A stretch of DNA of 64,000 nt from Pseudomonas sp. efr-133-TYG-5 (GCF_030209175.1 NZ_JARVSM010000002.1:1-64000); one strand, 5' to 3'; positions 41,091-50,287 are shown, counted from the stretch's first letter. Notes: a model not told the origin generated them from the sequence alone. Translations and numbers: made by a program.

Positions 41091-41140
41091 AGACAGGCTC
41101 TCCATGCATGAGTCGAAATCTCATGATCTGTACAGACCTC

Positions 41141-41157
41141 AGCACAGCCCATGCCAA
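41141..41157 (-). promoter_or_regulatory. Sigma54 promoter of pilA
   Basis: On the minus strand TTGGCATGGGCTGTGCT has GG and GC ten bases apart. It predicts a start near 41130, leaving a 5' leader of about 40 bases before pilA. Confidence 0.8.
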
Positions 41158-41230
41158 CGTGCTACACGCCCCGCACAGCGGGCGCGCCAGCGTTCCCGCG
41201 CGCTTTCCTACAACCTCTAGCCGCACTATC

Positions 41231-41245
41231 TGACATTTTTTGTCA
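41231..41245. promoter_or_regulatory. Candidate PilR site in the pilA-pilB region
   Basis: TGACA-N5-TGTCA is a perfect dyad about 75 bases upstream of the pilA -24 element, and another CTGTCA lies at 41269-41274. From memory, PilR sites in P. aeruginosa are built from (C/G)TGTC units. Confidence 0.5.
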
Positions 41246-41261
41246 CCTGCACCCGCCGTGT

Positions 41262-41290
41262 TTGGCGCTGTCACTTGACTAGGCTATAAG
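41262..41290 (+). promoter_or_regulatory. Candidate sigma70 promoter of pilBCD
   Basis: TTGGCG (41262-41267) and TATAAG (41285-41290) are 17 bases apart, with a start expected near 41297, just before pilB. Confidence 0.6.
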
Positions 41291-41318
41291 TCATGAACTG
41301 CAAGCATGCGGAATCCCC

Positions 41319-43019
41319 ATGAATGACATCGCTCTGAGCGGCCTCGCAAAGAAACTGGTACAGGCTGAACTGCTCACGGAAAAAAACGCCCAGCAAGCCT
41401 GGCAACAGGCCCAGCGCAATCGCCTGTCACTGGTCAGCTACCTGGTGCAGAACAAACTGGTGAAAAGCTGGCAGGTCGCGGAGATTGCCTCCGAGCATTT
41501 CGGCATGGCCCTGCTCGATCTCAATTGCCTGGACAAGGAAACCCAGCCCAAGGGCCTGGTCAGCGAAAAACTGGTGCGCCAGCATCATGCCCTGCCACTC
41601 TGGCGCCGCGGCAACAAGCTGTTCGTGGGGATTTCCGACCCCAGCAATCACCAGGCGATCAACGACATTCAGTTCAGCACCGGACTGAGCACCGAGGCCA
41701 TCCTCGTCGAGGACGACAAGCTTACCGACGCCATCGAGAAATTTTTCGACACCCACACCAGCGGCCTCGAGGATATGGCCGATGTCGATCTCGATGGCCT
41801 CGACGTCGAATCCATCGACGACAGCCGCCAGGACACCCTCGGCGGGCTTGATGCCGACGACGCGCCCGTCGTGCGTTTCGTCCACAAGATGTTGCTGGAT
41901 GCGATCAAGAGCGGTTCGTCCGACCTGCACTTCGAACCCTACGAGAAAAACTACCGCGTGCGGGTGCGTACCGACGGCATTCTGCGCGAGGTGGCCAAGC
42001 CGCCGATCCAACTGGCCGGGCGCATCGCCGCGCGCCTGAAAGTCATGGCCAGCCTGGACATCTCCGAACGCCGCAAACCCCAGGACGGGCGAATCAAGAT
42101 GCGCCTGTCGAAAAGCAAGTCGATCGACTTCCGGGTCAACACCCTGCCGACCCTGTGGGGCGAAAAAGTGGTGATCCGGATCCTCGATCCGTCCAGCGCG
42201 CAGATCGGCATCGATGCCCTCGGCTACGAGCCCGAGCAGAAAGAGCTGTACATGGCCGCATTGAGGCAGCCGCAAGGCATGATCCTGGTCACCGGGCCCA
42301 CCGGTTCGGGGAAAACCGTGTCGCTGTATACCGGGCTGAATATTCTCAACACCGTCGACATCAATATTTCCACCGCCGAGGACCCGGTGGAGATCAACAT
42401 GGAAGGCATCAACCAGGTCAACGTCAATCCGAAACAGGGCCTCGACTTTGCCCAGGCGCTGCGTTCGTTCCTGCGTCAGGACCCGGACGTGATCATGGTC
42501 GGCGAGATCCGCGACCTCGAGACCGCCGAGATCGCGATCAAGGCTGCGCAGACCGGCCACCTGGTATTGTCGACACTGCACACCAACAGCGCCGCGCAAA
42601 CCCTGACCCGCCTGCACAACATGGGCGTCCCCGGCTTCAACATCGCCACCTCGATCAGCCTGATCATCGCCCAGCGCCTGGCGCGCAAACTGTGCAGCCA
42701 CTGCAAGAAACCGATCGAGATTCCCCGCGAGACCCTGCTCAAGGAAGGCTTCCCCGAGGAACGCATCGGCAGCTTCACGATCTATGAGCCGGTCGGCTGC
42801 GATCACTGCAACGGCGGTTACAAGGGGCGCGTGGGGATTTATGAGGTGGTGAAGAACACAGCCGAGTTGCAACGCCTGATCATGGCCGAGGGCAATGCCC
42901 TGGAAATCGACATTCAAATGCGCCGCGACGGCTTCGACGACCTGCGCACCTCGGGCCTGCACAAGGCCATGCAAGGCATCACCAGCCTTGAGGAAATCAA
43001 CCGGGTCACCAAGGACTGA
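41319..43019 (+). CDS. pilB: Type IV pilus assembly ATPase PilB
   Basis: Cytoplasmic hexameric ATPase that powers pilin polymerisation. The 566-residue protein has an N-terminal MshEN-type domain (about 1-150), then the GspE/PilB motor with Walker A GPTGSGKT near 327, the Asp box, Walker B (VGEIRD near 394) and a tetracysteine zinc motif (CSHCKK near 463 and CDHCNGG near 492). It opens the plus-strand unit pilB-pilC-pilD-coaE-yacG and is divergent from pilA. pilC starts 2 bases after its stop. Confidence 0.96.
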   Translation: MNDIALSGLAKKLVQAELLTEKNAQQAWQQAQRNRLSLVSYLVQNKLVKSWQVAEIASEHFGMALLDLNCLDKETQPKGLVSEKLVRQHHALPLWRRGNKLFVGISDPSNHQAINDIQFSTGLSTEAILVEDDKLTDAIEKFFDTHTSGLEDMADVDLDGLDVESIDDSRQDTLGGLDADDAPVVRFVHKMLLDAIKSGSSDLHFEPYEKNYRVRVRTDGILREVAKPPIQLAGRIAARLKVMASLDISERRKPQDGRIKMRLSKSKSIDFRVNTLPTLWGEKVVIRILDPSSAQIGIDALGYEPEQKELYMAALRQPQGMILVTGPTGSGKTVSLYTGLNILNTVDINISTAEDPVEINMEGINQVNVNPKQGLDFAQALRSFLRQDPDVIMVGEIRDLETAEIAIKAAQTGHLVLSTLHTNSAAQTLTRLHNMGVPGFNIATSISLIIAQRLARKLCSHCKKPIEIPRETLLKEGFPEERIGSFTIYEPVGCDHCNGGYKGRVGIYEVVKNTAELQRLIMAEGNALEIDIQMRRDGFDDLRTSGLHKAMQGITSLEEINRVTKD

Positions 43020-43021
43020 AC

Positions 43022-44239
43022 ATGGCGGTCAAGGCAGCGAAAATCAGCGTGTACGCCTGGGAAGGCACGGACAGGAAAGGCAGCAAGGTCACCGGCGAAC
43101 TGAGCGGGCAGAACCCCGCGCTGATCAAGGCGCAGTTGCGCAAGCAAGGCATCAACCCGGGCAAGGTGCGCAGGAAATCCGCCTCGCTGTTCAATCTGGG
43201 CAAACGCATCAAGGCCCGGGACATCTCCCTCTTCACCCGGCAGATGGCAACCATGATGAAGGCCGGGGTACCGCTGCTGCAGTCGTTCGACATCATTGGC
43301 GAAGGTTTCGACAACCCGGCGATGCGCAAACTGGTGGACGACATCAAGCAGGAGGTCGCGGCCGGCAACAGTTTTGCCACGGCGCTGCGCAAGAAGCCGC
43401 AGTATTTCGATGAGCTGTACTGCAACCTGGTGGATGCCGGCGAGCAGTCCGGCGCCCTCGACACCCTGCTGGAGCGGGTCGCCACCTACAAGGAAAAGAG
43501 CGAAAGTCTCAAGGCCAAGATCAAGAAAGCCATGACCTACCCGTCCGCCGTGGTGCTGGTGGCGGCGGTCGTCACCGGGATCCTGCTGGTCAAAGTGGTG
43601 CCGCAGTTCCAGTCGGTGTTCTCCGGCTTCGGCGCCGAGCTGCCGGCCTTCACCCTGATGGTGATCAGCCTTTCGGCGTTCATGCAGCAATGGTGGTGGG
43701 CGGTTCTCGGCGGACTGGTCGCCGCGTTTTTCGGCACGCGCCATGCGCTGAAAAAATCCCAGGCCCTGCGCGACCGCCGCGACGCCTGGCTGCTGAAGCT
43801 GCCGCTGGTGGGGTCGCTGATGTACAAGTCCGCGGTGGCACGTTTCGCCCGCACGCTGTCGACCACATTCGCCGCCGGGGTGCCGCTGGTCGAAGCGCTG
43901 GACTCGGTGGCCGGCGCCGCCGGCAACGTGGTGTTCAAGCGCGCGATCCTGCGCATTCGCCAGGACGTCGCCACCGGTATGCAGCTGAATTTTTCCATGC
44001 GCAGCACCGGGATCTTTCCCACCATGGCGGTGCAGATGACCGCGATCGGCGAGGAGTCCGGGGCGCTCGACGAAATGCTCGCCAAGGTCGCCGGGTTCTA
44101 CGAGGACGAGGTGGATAACATGGTCGACAACCTCACCAGCCTGATGGAGCCATTCATCATGGTCGTGCTCGGGGTAATCGTCGGCGGGCTGGTGGTGGCC
44201 ATGTACCTGCCGATCTTCCAGCTCGGCTCAGCGATCTGA
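43022..44239 (+). CDS. pilC: Type IV pilus inner-membrane platform protein PilC
   Basis: A 405-residue platform protein that couples PilB rotation to pilin insertion. Two T2SSF domains (about 65-190 and 270-395) each begin with a helical bundle (ISLFTRQMATMMKAGVPLLQ and VARFARTLSTTFAAGVPLVE) and there are three membrane helices (near 175-195, 220-240 and 375-395). It is spaced 2 bases from pilB and 1 base from pilD, so the three are coupled. Confidence 0.95.
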   Translation: MAVKAAKISVYAWEGTDRKGSKVTGELSGQNPALIKAQLRKQGINPGKVRRKSASLFNLGKRIKARDISLFTRQMATMMKAGVPLLQSFDIIGEGFDNPAMRKLVDDIKQEVAAGNSFATALRKKPQYFDELYCNLVDAGEQSGALDTLLERVATYKEKSESLKAKIKKAMTYPSAVVLVAAVVTGILLVKVVPQFQSVFSGFGAELPAFTLMVISLSAFMQQWWWAVLGGLVAAFFGTRHALKKSQALRDRRDAWLLKLPLVGSLMYKSAVARFARTLSTTFAAGVPLVEALDSVAGAAGNVVFKRAILRIRQDVATGMQLNFSMRSTGIFPTMAVQMTAIGEESGALDEMLAKVAGFYEDEVDNMVDNLTSLMEPFIMVVLGVIVGGLVVAMYLPIFQLGSAI

Positions 44240-44240
44240 C

Positions 44241-45113
44241 ATGCCCATTGACGAACTCCTGAGCCTCTATCCGCTGGCCTTTGTCGGCAGCGCCCTGCTG
44301 CTCGGGCTGGTCGTGGGCAGTTTTCTCAATGTGCTGGTCTGGCGCCTGCCGAAAATGCTCGAGCGCGAGTGGCGCCAGCAGGCCCATGACGTGCTCGGCC
44401 TGCCCGTCGAGACACCGCTGCCGATCTACAACCTGATGCTGCCGCATTCGCAGTGCCCGCATTGTGCGCATCGCATCCGCGCCTGGGAAAACATCCCCGT
44501 GCTCAGTTACCTGTGCCTGCGCGGGCGCTGCTCGGCGTGCGCCGCTCCGATCAGCAAGCGCTATCCACTGACCGAACTGGCCTGCGGCCTGCTATCGGCA
44601 TTCATCGCCTGGCACCTGGGATTCGGCTGGCCGGCATGCCTGCTGATCGTGCTCAGTTGGGGCCTGCTGGCGATGAGTCTGATCGACATCGAACATCAGC
44701 TGCTGCCCGACGTGCTGGTCCTGCCGCTGTTGTGGCTGGGGTTGATCGTCAACAGCTTCGGGGTGTTCGTGTCGCTGCACGAGGCGCTATGGGGCGCGGT
44801 GGCCGGTTATCTGGCGTTGTGGTCGGTGTTCTGGCTGTTCAAGCTGCTCACTGGCAAGGACGGCATCGGACATGGCGACTTCAAGCTGCTGGCGCTGCTC
44901 GGGGCCTGGGGCGGCTGGCAGATTCTGCCGCTGACCATCCTGCTGGCATCGCTGGTGGGCGCCCTCCTCGGGGTGATTGTGCTCAAGCTGCGCGAGCAGA
45001 AAACCTCGACGCCGATCCCCTTCGGACCGTATCTGGCAATTGCCGGCTGGATTGCCTTGCTCTGGGGTGGTCAAATAACCGCCTTCTATTGGCAGTTTGT
45101 CGGTTTGAAATGA
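44241..45113 (+). CDS. pilD: Prepilin peptidase / N-methyltransferase PilD
   Basis: Inner-membrane aspartyl peptidase that cuts and N-methylates type IV prepilins and type II pseudopilins. The 290-residue protein has the N-terminal methyltransferase domain with four cysteines (CPHCAHRI and CSACAAPI near 72-100) and two catalytic aspartates in [12 protein letters not shown] (about 144-155) and GHGDFKLL (about 209-216). About eight helices. Its likely substrates in this window are PilA and PilE. The coaE start overlaps its stop. Confidence 0.95.
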   Translation: MPIDELLSLYPLAFVGSALLLGLVVGSFLNVLVWRLPKMLEREWRQQAHDVLGLPVETPLPIYNLMLPHSQCPHCAHRIRAWENIPVLSYLCLRGRCSACAAPISKRYPLTELACGLLSAFIAWHLGFGWPACLLIVLSWGLLAMSLIDIEHQLLPDVLVLPLLWLGLIVNSFGVFVSLHEALWGAVAGYLALWSVFWLFKLLTGKDGIGHGDFKLLALLGAWGGWQILPLTILLASLVGALLGVIVLKLREQKTSTPIPFGPYLAIAGWIALLWGGQITAFYWQFVGLK

Positions 45114-45733
45114 ATACCCCTGTGGAAAAACCCTGGATTCTCGGCCTGACCGGCGGCATCGGCAGCGGTAAAAGCGCCGCGGCCCAGCACTTCATCGACC
45201 TCGGCATCCATGTGGTCGACGCCGATCACGCGGCCCGCTGGGTGGTCGAGCCGGGTCGCCCGGCGCTGGCGACCATCGCCGAGCACTTCGGCCCCGGCGT
45301 GTTGCAGGCCGATGGCACGCTCGACCGCGCCGCCCTGCGCAAGCTGATCTTCGAAGTGCCGGAGCAACGGCGCTGGCTCGAGGCCCTGCTGCACCCGCTG
45401 ATCGCCGAGGAAATCGCCCATCACCTGGCGCTGGCACAATCGCCTTATGCGATTCTGGTGTCGCCGCTGCTGATCGAGTCCGGGCAATACACGATGACCC
45501 AGCGCATCCTGGTCATCGACGCCCCGCAACAACTGCAGATCGAGCGCACCCTGCAGCGTGACCAGACCAGCGAGCAGCAGGTCCAGGCGATCCTCAAGGC
45601 GCAATCGAGCCGCGAAGACCGCGTGAGCCGTGCCGACGACGTGGTGGTCAACGACCGCGACCTCGCCTGGCTGCACAGCGAAGTCGAACGCCTGCATCAC
45701 TTTTACCTGACGTTAACCGGAGGCCGCTCATGA
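45110..45733 (+). CDS. coaE: Dephospho-CoA kinase
   Basis: Phosphorylates dephospho-CoA at the 3'-hydroxyl, the last step of CoA synthesis (pathway begun by panB/panC in this window). It is 207 residues from ATG 45110, which overlaps the pilD stop (ATGA); the longer open frame lies inside pilD. The P-loop GGIGSGKS lies at 15-22, followed by the [10 protein letters not shown] segment. It ends in an ATGA overlap with yacG. Linkage pilD-coaE-yacG is conserved in gamma-proteobacteria. Confidence 0.96.
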   Translation: MNTPVEKPWILGLTGGIGSGKSAAAQHFIDLGIHVVDADHAARWVVEPGRPALATIAEHFGPGVLQADGTLDRAALRKLIFEVPEQRRWLEALLHPLIAEEIAHHLALAQSPYAILVSPLLIESGQYTMTQRILVIDAPQQLQIERTLQRDQTSEQQVQAILKAQSSREDRVSRADDVVVNDRDLAWLHSEVERLHHFYLTLTGGRS

Positions 45734-45930
45734 GCCAGATCCCAACCGTAGAATGCCCCACCTGCGGCGCACCCGTGGAATTCACGCCGAAGAACGAATT
45801 CCGTCCGTTCTGCTCGCATCGCTGCAAACTGATCGACCTCGGCGCCTGGGCGTCCGAGGAACACAAGATTCCGGTCGCCCCGGATGCCGAGGACGAGCTG
45901 TTTTCCGGCGATTTCGATCCGCGTCACTGA
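45730..45930 (+). CDS. yacG: DNA gyrase inhibitor YacG
   Basis: A 66-residue zinc protein that binds the GyrB C-terminal region and blocks DNA binding. The four zinc ligands are CPTCG (C9, C12) and FCSHRCK (C28, C32), then [15 protein letters not shown], the conserved gyrase-contacting part. It is the last gene of the pilBCD-coaE unit; the next gene is convergent. Confidence 0.94.
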   Translation: MSQIPTVECPTCGAPVEFTPKNEFRPFCSHRCKLIDLGAWASEEHKIPVAPDAEDELFSGDFDPRH

Positions 45931-45937
45931 AGCCCGG

Positions 45938-46153
45938 TCAGGGCCGCATGAAGCCGTAGTCCTGATCGTCGTCGAGGTTTTCCGCAAGAAAGCGCAACTC
46001 GTCGGCCAGATCTTCGGCGTTGCGCACCGCCTTGCTCTGCTGCACCACGGCGCTGAGCAGGGCGCGCAGGCTCAGGCCCGGATCGAAGCCCACCTCCTGC
46101 GCCATTTCCAGACTCTGCCGGGTTTCCTGCCTCGCCCACTCGTACACACTCAT
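45938..46153 (-). CDS. Small conserved hypothetical protein
   Basis: A 71-residue acidic, helical, soluble protein from ATG 46153 behind AGGAG (an upstream in-frame start adds 23 residues that overlap the permease gene). It starts MSVYEWARQETRQSLEMAQE and ends ENLDDDQDYGFMRP. Homologues occur at the same place in other pseudomonads, from memory (PA4531-like). No domain recognised. It is the third gene of an apparent operon with the thioredoxin-like protein and the CbiM-type permease. Confidence 0.65.
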   Translation of the reverse strand: MSVYEWARQETRQSLEMAQEVGFDPGLSLRALLSAVVQQSKAVRNAEDLADELRFLAENLDDDQDYGFMRP

Positions 46154-46218
46154 GCCGCTGCTCCTGAAGGGATTTGCGCGAGCATGAAATGCCCCGCGCC
46201 GGGCAGGTTTGATGTGGA

Positions 46219-46908
46219 TCAAGACTTGGGGTCGTCATCCTTCCACGGCGCCGAAAGGTAGCGGGTGCGATTGAATGTCTCGAGCCATTCGGGGCTGAAC
46301 ACCACCAGCGCGCTGATGACCATGCCGTTGATGAACGCTTCCGGAAAAATCAGCAGCCACAGGTAACCGATGAAATCCTCCAGCCATTCCGGCAAGGCGA
46401 ACAGGCCGTCGTACCACAGCCAGGTCAGGCTCAGCCCCAGGCACAGCAGTGCCGACAGGGCGGCGGCAAAAAACGCCGAGCAGAAGATATACACAAACGG
46501 ATTACGTGGCTGCGCACGCTCGACCAGAATCGCCACGCACTCGGTGACCAGCACCGGCAGCACAATGAACAGCGTGCCGTTGACCCCGAGCGCCGCCAGA
46601 TCCTGGCGCCCGAGCAGCACCAGGCCGAGCTGCGCCACCAGCGCGCCGACGATTGCCAGCGGCCAGTCCAGCAGCAGGGTCACCGCCGTCATGCCGATGA
46701 AGTGATAGGACACGCCCGTGTCGAAATCACGGCGCACCAGCCACAGCAGAAACAACGCGAACACCGTGCCGAACAGCAGATGCTGGCGGCGGCTGTCGCT
46801 GAACAACTCGACCCACGGCGCGCGGCAGATCGCCCAGAGCAGCACCGGCAGGTAGATCAACCCGCCGAAGACCAGGCTCGCGGACGACAGCAGCTCGGCG
46901 CCGATCAT
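46219..46908 (-). CDS. CbiM/NikM-type energy-coupling factor permease, stand-alone
   Basis: A 229-residue membrane protein with about seven helices that matches the CbiM family of ECF substrate-binding subunits for cobalt or nickel. Typical CbiM proteins begin with a metal-binding MHIxD(G); this one begins MIGAELLSSASLV, so the N-terminal metal motif is missing. No CbiQ or CbiO lies nearby. YHFIGMTAVTLLLD near 67-80 is typical of the family. Its start overlaps the stop of the thioredoxin-like gene (ATGA). Substrate unknown. Confidence 0.75.
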   Translation of the reverse strand: MIGAELLSSASLVFGGLIYLPVLLWAICRAPWVELFSDSRRQHLLFGTVFALFLLWLVRRDFDTGVSYHFIGMTAVTLLLDWPLAIVGALVAQLGLVLLGRQDLAALGVNGTLFIVLPVLVTECVAILVERAQPRNPFVYIFCSAFFAAALSALLCLGLSLTWLWYDGLFALPEWLEDFIGYLWLLIFPEAFINGMVISALVVFSPEWLETFNRTRYLSAPWKDDDPKS

Positions 46909-47372
46909 GGCCGGGCCTGCTCCAGCGCCTCGCGCAGCGCGGCGGCATCGGTGTACTCATGCTGCGCCAGCAGGCGGCCGTCCTTGAGCTGCAACCACAG
47001 CACCGCACCGTCAGCGGCGCGATAGCGCGACGCCACCCGGCCCTCGCGATCCAGCATGACCCGGTAGTTGTAATCGCGCATGGCGGGCACGGCGAACATT
47101 TTCGCGATCAACGCCGGCATGCGCTGGATATCGGCGACGAACACCGCGTGGCGCGCTTCCAGATAGCCCTTGGGCCGATCCTGCAAGGCGGCCTTGACCA
47201 ACTTGGCGCCCTCCATGTCGCGCGCCACCAGCAGCGTCGTGGTGCGGTTGTCGAGGGTGAAGGCCTGGTCGTACTGATCCAGCAGCGTCCAGGGGGCGAG
47301 GCGTTCGCCGGGTTCCAGCGCCTGGGCCCACAACGGGATGAAAGCCAACAACACAAGCCAGCGAAACGTCAT
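46905..47372 (-). CDS. Exported thioredoxin-like fold protein
   Basis: A 155-residue protein with a signal peptide (cleavage near WAQA-LE, about 19). The start is ATG 47372, since AGGG lies nine bases before it but too close to ATG 47378. The body follows a thioredoxin/peroxiredoxin-like order (APWTLLDQYDQAFTLDN, later YRVMLDREGRVASRYRA) but has no CxxC, so it cannot be a classic thiol oxidoreductase. It is translationally coupled to the CbiM-type permease. Some databases give it an unrelated FAD-dehydrogenase name, which the sequence does not support. Confidence 0.65.
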   Translation of the reverse strand: MTFRWLVLLAFIPLWAQALEPGERLAPWTLLDQYDQAFTLDNRTTTLLVARDMEGAKLVKAALQDRPKGYLEARHAVFVADIQRMPALIAKMFAVPAMRDYNYRVMLDREGRVASRYRAADGAVLWLQLKDGRLLAQHEYTDAAALREALEQARP

Positions 47373-47503
47373 GTTCATCTTCCCTCGATTCGACGCTGAT
47401 ACGTGGTGCCCTTCAGTCTACACCGCCGCTCTGGCATGCCCACTGATGCACTTTGCCGCGCAACGCTTTCTGCTTGTCGTAATTGGACGCTAAGCTTGGG
47501 CCT

Positions 47504-48130
47504 ATGGATGACTCTGATTACTTACGCCTGCTGACCATTGCGGCCGAGCAAGCCAACGCGTTCCTGTCCAATGCCCGCAAATGGGAGCGTGAGCGTTGGG
47601 TTTGCCAGCGCCTGCTGCAAGGGCTGAACATTCCCTACCGCGCCGACGAATTCGCCCCCGCCGGGGAACCGCCGGACGTGTTGTTTCGCGACGCCAATTT
47701 CGAAGTGTTCTTCGTCCTCGACGAGGGCCGACGCCTCAACGACGAGTGGCGCGACGAACTGCAACGCCGGCGCAGCGCGTTTTCCCTGAGCCAACTGGTG
47801 CGCCGCGAAGCCAAGCCGCGGCGGATCCCGGCCAATGAGTTTCTGCTCAGACTGGCGCCGACCTTGCGCAAAAAGGCGCACAACTACAAGGAGCGCGGCA
47901 TGGATCTGGGCGAACTGGACATCATCGCCTTCGCCAGCCTCAAGCGCGAAGTGCTCGACCTCAACAGCCACTTTCCGCCGCCGACCGAGTACCTGCGCCA
48001 GGGCTGGCGCTCGCTGTCACTGGTCGGGCCGACCTTCGCCCGGGTGCTGTTTGCCCACCCCGACGCGCCGGATTTCCTGCGCAGCAACCTCGGGCGCAGC
48101 ATTGTCTTCGATGTCGGGATCAGCCTGTGA
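47504..48130 (+). CDS. DUF1780 domain-containing protein
   Basis: A 208-residue soluble protein from ATG 47504 (MDDSDYLRLL; the TTG 21 bases upstream is unlikely). It is Arg/Glu-rich and mostly helical; NIPYRADEFAPAGEPPDVLF and the following FEVFFVLDEGR hint at a nuclease-like alpha/beta core. This is by appearance only, and no catalytic motif is assigned. The MOSC gene overlaps its stop (GTGA), so the pair is an operon. Confidence 0.8.
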   Translation: MDDSDYLRLLTIAAEQANAFLSNARKWERERWVCQRLLQGLNIPYRADEFAPAGEPPDVLFRDANFEVFFVLDEGRRLNDEWRDELQRRRSAFSLSQLVRREAKPRRIPANEFLLRLAPTLRKKAHNYKERGMDLGELDIIAFASLKREVLDLNSHFPPPTEYLRQGWRSLSLVGPTFARVLFAHPDAPDFLRSNLGRSIVFDVGISL

Positions 48131-48654
48131 CGCCCCTTCAGCAGTTGATCGCCGATGTCCCGCAGACCGGCCGCGTACGCTGGATCGGCGTGCGCCCCGA
48201 ATCCCGCGGGCCGATGCTTGAACTCGACGCCGTCGAGGCGCGCCTGGAAGCCGGGCTGACCGGCGATCACGCTCGCCCCGGCGTGCGCAATGCGCGTCAG
48301 GTGACGCTGATCCAGTGGGAGCACCTGGCGGTCATCAGCGCGCTGATGGGGCGGCCGGCGGAGCAACCGGTCCGACCTGAAGATCTGCGGCGCAATCTGG
48401 TCATCAGTGGCATCAACCTGTTCAGCCTCAAGGGCCGGCGCTTTCGCATCGGCCAGGCGATCTTCGAGACGACCGGCTGGTGCCAGCCGTGCGCGCGGCT
48501 GCAGCACAACCTCGGCCCGGGCACCTTCCAGGCGGTGCGCGGGCATGGCGGAATCACCGCGCGAGTGTTACAAAGCGGGATCATTCGCCTCGACGACAGG
48601 GTGTCCGTCGAACCGCTGCCGGCCAGCGGCTATGCTGCGTTCAACCCCGGTTGA
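48127..48654 (+). CDS. MOSC domain-containing protein (GTG start)
   Basis: A 175-residue MOSC (molybdenum cofactor sulfurase C-terminal) protein of the YiiM-like short kind. The domain runs through most of the chain; Cys in WCQPCARLQ near 119-127 is the conserved cysteine region. MOSC proteins bind molybdenum cofactor or handle N-hydroxylated substrates, but the substrate here is unknown. GTG 48127 overlaps the DUF1780 stop. Confidence 0.83.
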   Translation: MTPLQQLIADVPQTGRVRWIGVRPESRGPMLELDAVEARLEAGLTGDHARPGVRNARQVTLIQWEHLAVISALMGRPAEQPVRPEDLRRNLVISGINLFSLKGRRFRIGQAIFETTGWCQPCARLQHNLGPGTFQAVRGHGGITARVLQSGIIRLDDRVSVEPLPASGYAAFNPG

Positions 48655-48705
48655 AAAGCGCTGTAGCTTCTCCTCCTTCAGCAACGTCTATCTGACGAGG
48701 CCTTT

Positions 48706-48879
48706 ATGACCAGCCGCCTGAACCCCGAAGACCAGAAGCATGTCGAAGAGTACCTGCAACTGTCGCAGCACCGTGTCGAGCGCCGGCCTTTCCGGCCGTG
48801 GATGCTCCTGGTGCTGGTCGTGGCAGTGACCGTTGGTCTGGGCCTGCTGAGCCGACTTATCAGTTACCTGACGCTATGA
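48706..48879 (+). CDS. DUF3094 family small membrane protein
   Basis: A 57-residue protein, MTSRLNPEDQKHVEEYL then RPFRPWMLLVLVVAVTVGLG, with one C-terminal membrane helix and a charged cytoplasmic N terminus. It is a known Pseudomonas family (DUF3094) always close to ndh. GACGAGG precedes the ATG. It lies 60 bases before ndh and may be cotranscribed. Confidence 0.8.
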   Translation: MTSRLNPEDQKHVEEYLQLSQHRVERRPFRPWMLLVLVVAVTVGLGLLSRLISYLTL

Positions 48880-48939
48880 GCTGCCTTGCGCTCGCTCGGG
48901 TAACCGCACCGATTTCCTTTAGCCTTGCGAGTTATCCCC

Positions 48940-50238
48940 ATGTCCCATCGTATTGTCATTGTCGGCGGCGGCGCCGGCGGCCTGGAGTTGGCTACCCGTC
49001 TGGGTAAGACTCTGGGCAAGCGCGGCACCGCCAGCGTGATGCTGGTCGACGCCAACCTGACGCACATCTGGAAACCGCTGCTGCACGAAGTGGCCGCCGG
49101 ATCGCTGAACTCCTCCGAAGACGAACTCAACTATGTCGCCCAGGCCAAATGGAACCATTTCGAGTTCCAGCTGGGGCGCATGAGCGGGCTCGATCGCGCG
49201 CAGAAGAAAATCCAGCTGGCCGCCACCTACGACGAAAACGGCGTCGAACTGGTGCCGGCGCGGGAAGTGCCGTACGACACCCTGGTGATTGCCGTCGGCA
49301 GCACCACCAACGATTTCGGCACCCAGGGCGCGGCGCAGCACTGCCTGTTCCTCGACACCCGCAAACAGGCCGAGCGTTTCCACCAGCAACTGCTCAACCA
49401 CTACCTGCGCGCCCATGCCGGGCAGACCGATGCGGTCGAGCAGATCAGCGTGGCGATCGTCGGCGCCGGTGCCACCGGGGTCGAGCTGGCGGCGGAGCTG
49501 CACAACGCCGCCCATGAACTGGCGGCCTACGGCCTGGACCGGATCAAGCCGGAAAACATGCACATCACCCTGATCGAAGCCGGGCCACGGGTGTTGCCCG
49601 CCCTGCCGGAGCGAATCGGCGGACCGGTGCACAAGACCCTGGAGAAACTCGGGGTCAACGTGATGACCAACGCAGCGGTGAGTGAAGTCACCGCCGACAG
49701 CCTGATCACCGCCGATGGCAACGAAATCAAGGCCAGCCTGAAAGTCTGGGCCGCCGGGATTCGCGCACCGGGTTTCCTCAAGGACATCGATGGCCTGGAA
49801 ACTAACCGCATCAATCAGCTGCAAGTGCTGCCGACCCTGCAGACCACCCGCGACGAAAACATCTTCGCCTTCGGTGACTGCGCGGCCTGCCCGCAACCGG
49901 ACTCCGAGCGCAACGTGCCGCCGCGTGCGCAGGCGGCTCACCAGCAAGCGTCGTTGCTGACCAAATCGCTGAAACTGCGCATCGAAGGCAAAACCCTGCC
50001 GACGTACAAGTACACCGACTACGGTTCACTGATCTCGCTGTCGCGGTTCTCCGCTGTGGGTAACTTGATGGGCAACCTGACCGGCAGCGTGATGCTCGAG
50101 GGCTGGCTGGCGCGGATGTTCTACGTGTCGCTGTACCGCATGCACCAGATGGCGCTGTACGGGCCGTTCCGCACGGCGATGCTGATGCTCGGCAGCAAGA
50201 TCGGCCGTGGCACCGAGCCGCGCCTGAAGCTGCACTGA
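48940..50238 (+). CDS. ndh: Type II NADH dehydrogenase
   Basis: Non-proton-pumping NADH:ubiquinone oxidoreductase, a peripheral membrane flavoprotein. It is 432 residues from ATG 48940 (a TTG five codons earlier is not needed). FAD-binding GGGAGGLELA (8-17), the NAD-binding GAGATGVELAAEL near 174-186 and the second FAD motif IFAFGDCA near 306-313 are intact. The C-terminal amphipathic helix (YRMHQMALYGPFRTAMLM) anchors it to the membrane. A terminator follows. Confidence 0.95.
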   Translation: MSHRIVIVGGGAGGLELATRLGKTLGKRGTASVMLVDANLTHIWKPLLHEVAAGSLNSSEDELNYVAQAKWNHFEFQLGRMSGLDRAQKKIQLAATYDENGVELVPAREVPYDTLVIAVGSTTNDFGTQGAAQHCLFLDTRKQAERFHQQLLNHYLRAHAGQTDAVEQISVAIVGAGATGVELAAELHNAAHELAAYGLDRIKPENMHITLIEAGPRVLPALPERIGGPVHKTLEKLGVNVMTNAAVSEVTADSLITADGNEIKASLKVWAAGIRAPGFLKDIDGLETNRINQLQVLPTLQTTRDENIFAFGDCAACPQPDSERNVPPRAQAAHQQASLLTKSLKLRIEGKTLPTYKYTDYGSLISLSRFSAVGNLMGNLTGSVMLEGWLARMFYVSLYRMHQMALYGPFRTAMLMLGSKIGRGTEPRLKLH

Positions 50239-50243
50239 CAGGC

Positions 50244-50287
50244 CAGGCCGTGGCAGCGAGCAATTCGCTGCCTCGGCCTGATTGCTT
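50244..50287 (+). terminator. Intrinsic terminator of ndh
   Basis: A two-part stem: CAGGCC (50244-50249) with GGCCTG (50275-50280), and GGCAGCGA (50252-50259) with TCGCTGCC (50265-50272), then ATTGCTTTTC. Confidence 0.8.

Noticed and set aside
46905..47372. FAD/FMN-containing dehydrogenase (a label used for homologues)
   Set aside because: There is no flavin-binding motif; the order of segments fits an exported thioredoxin-like fold.
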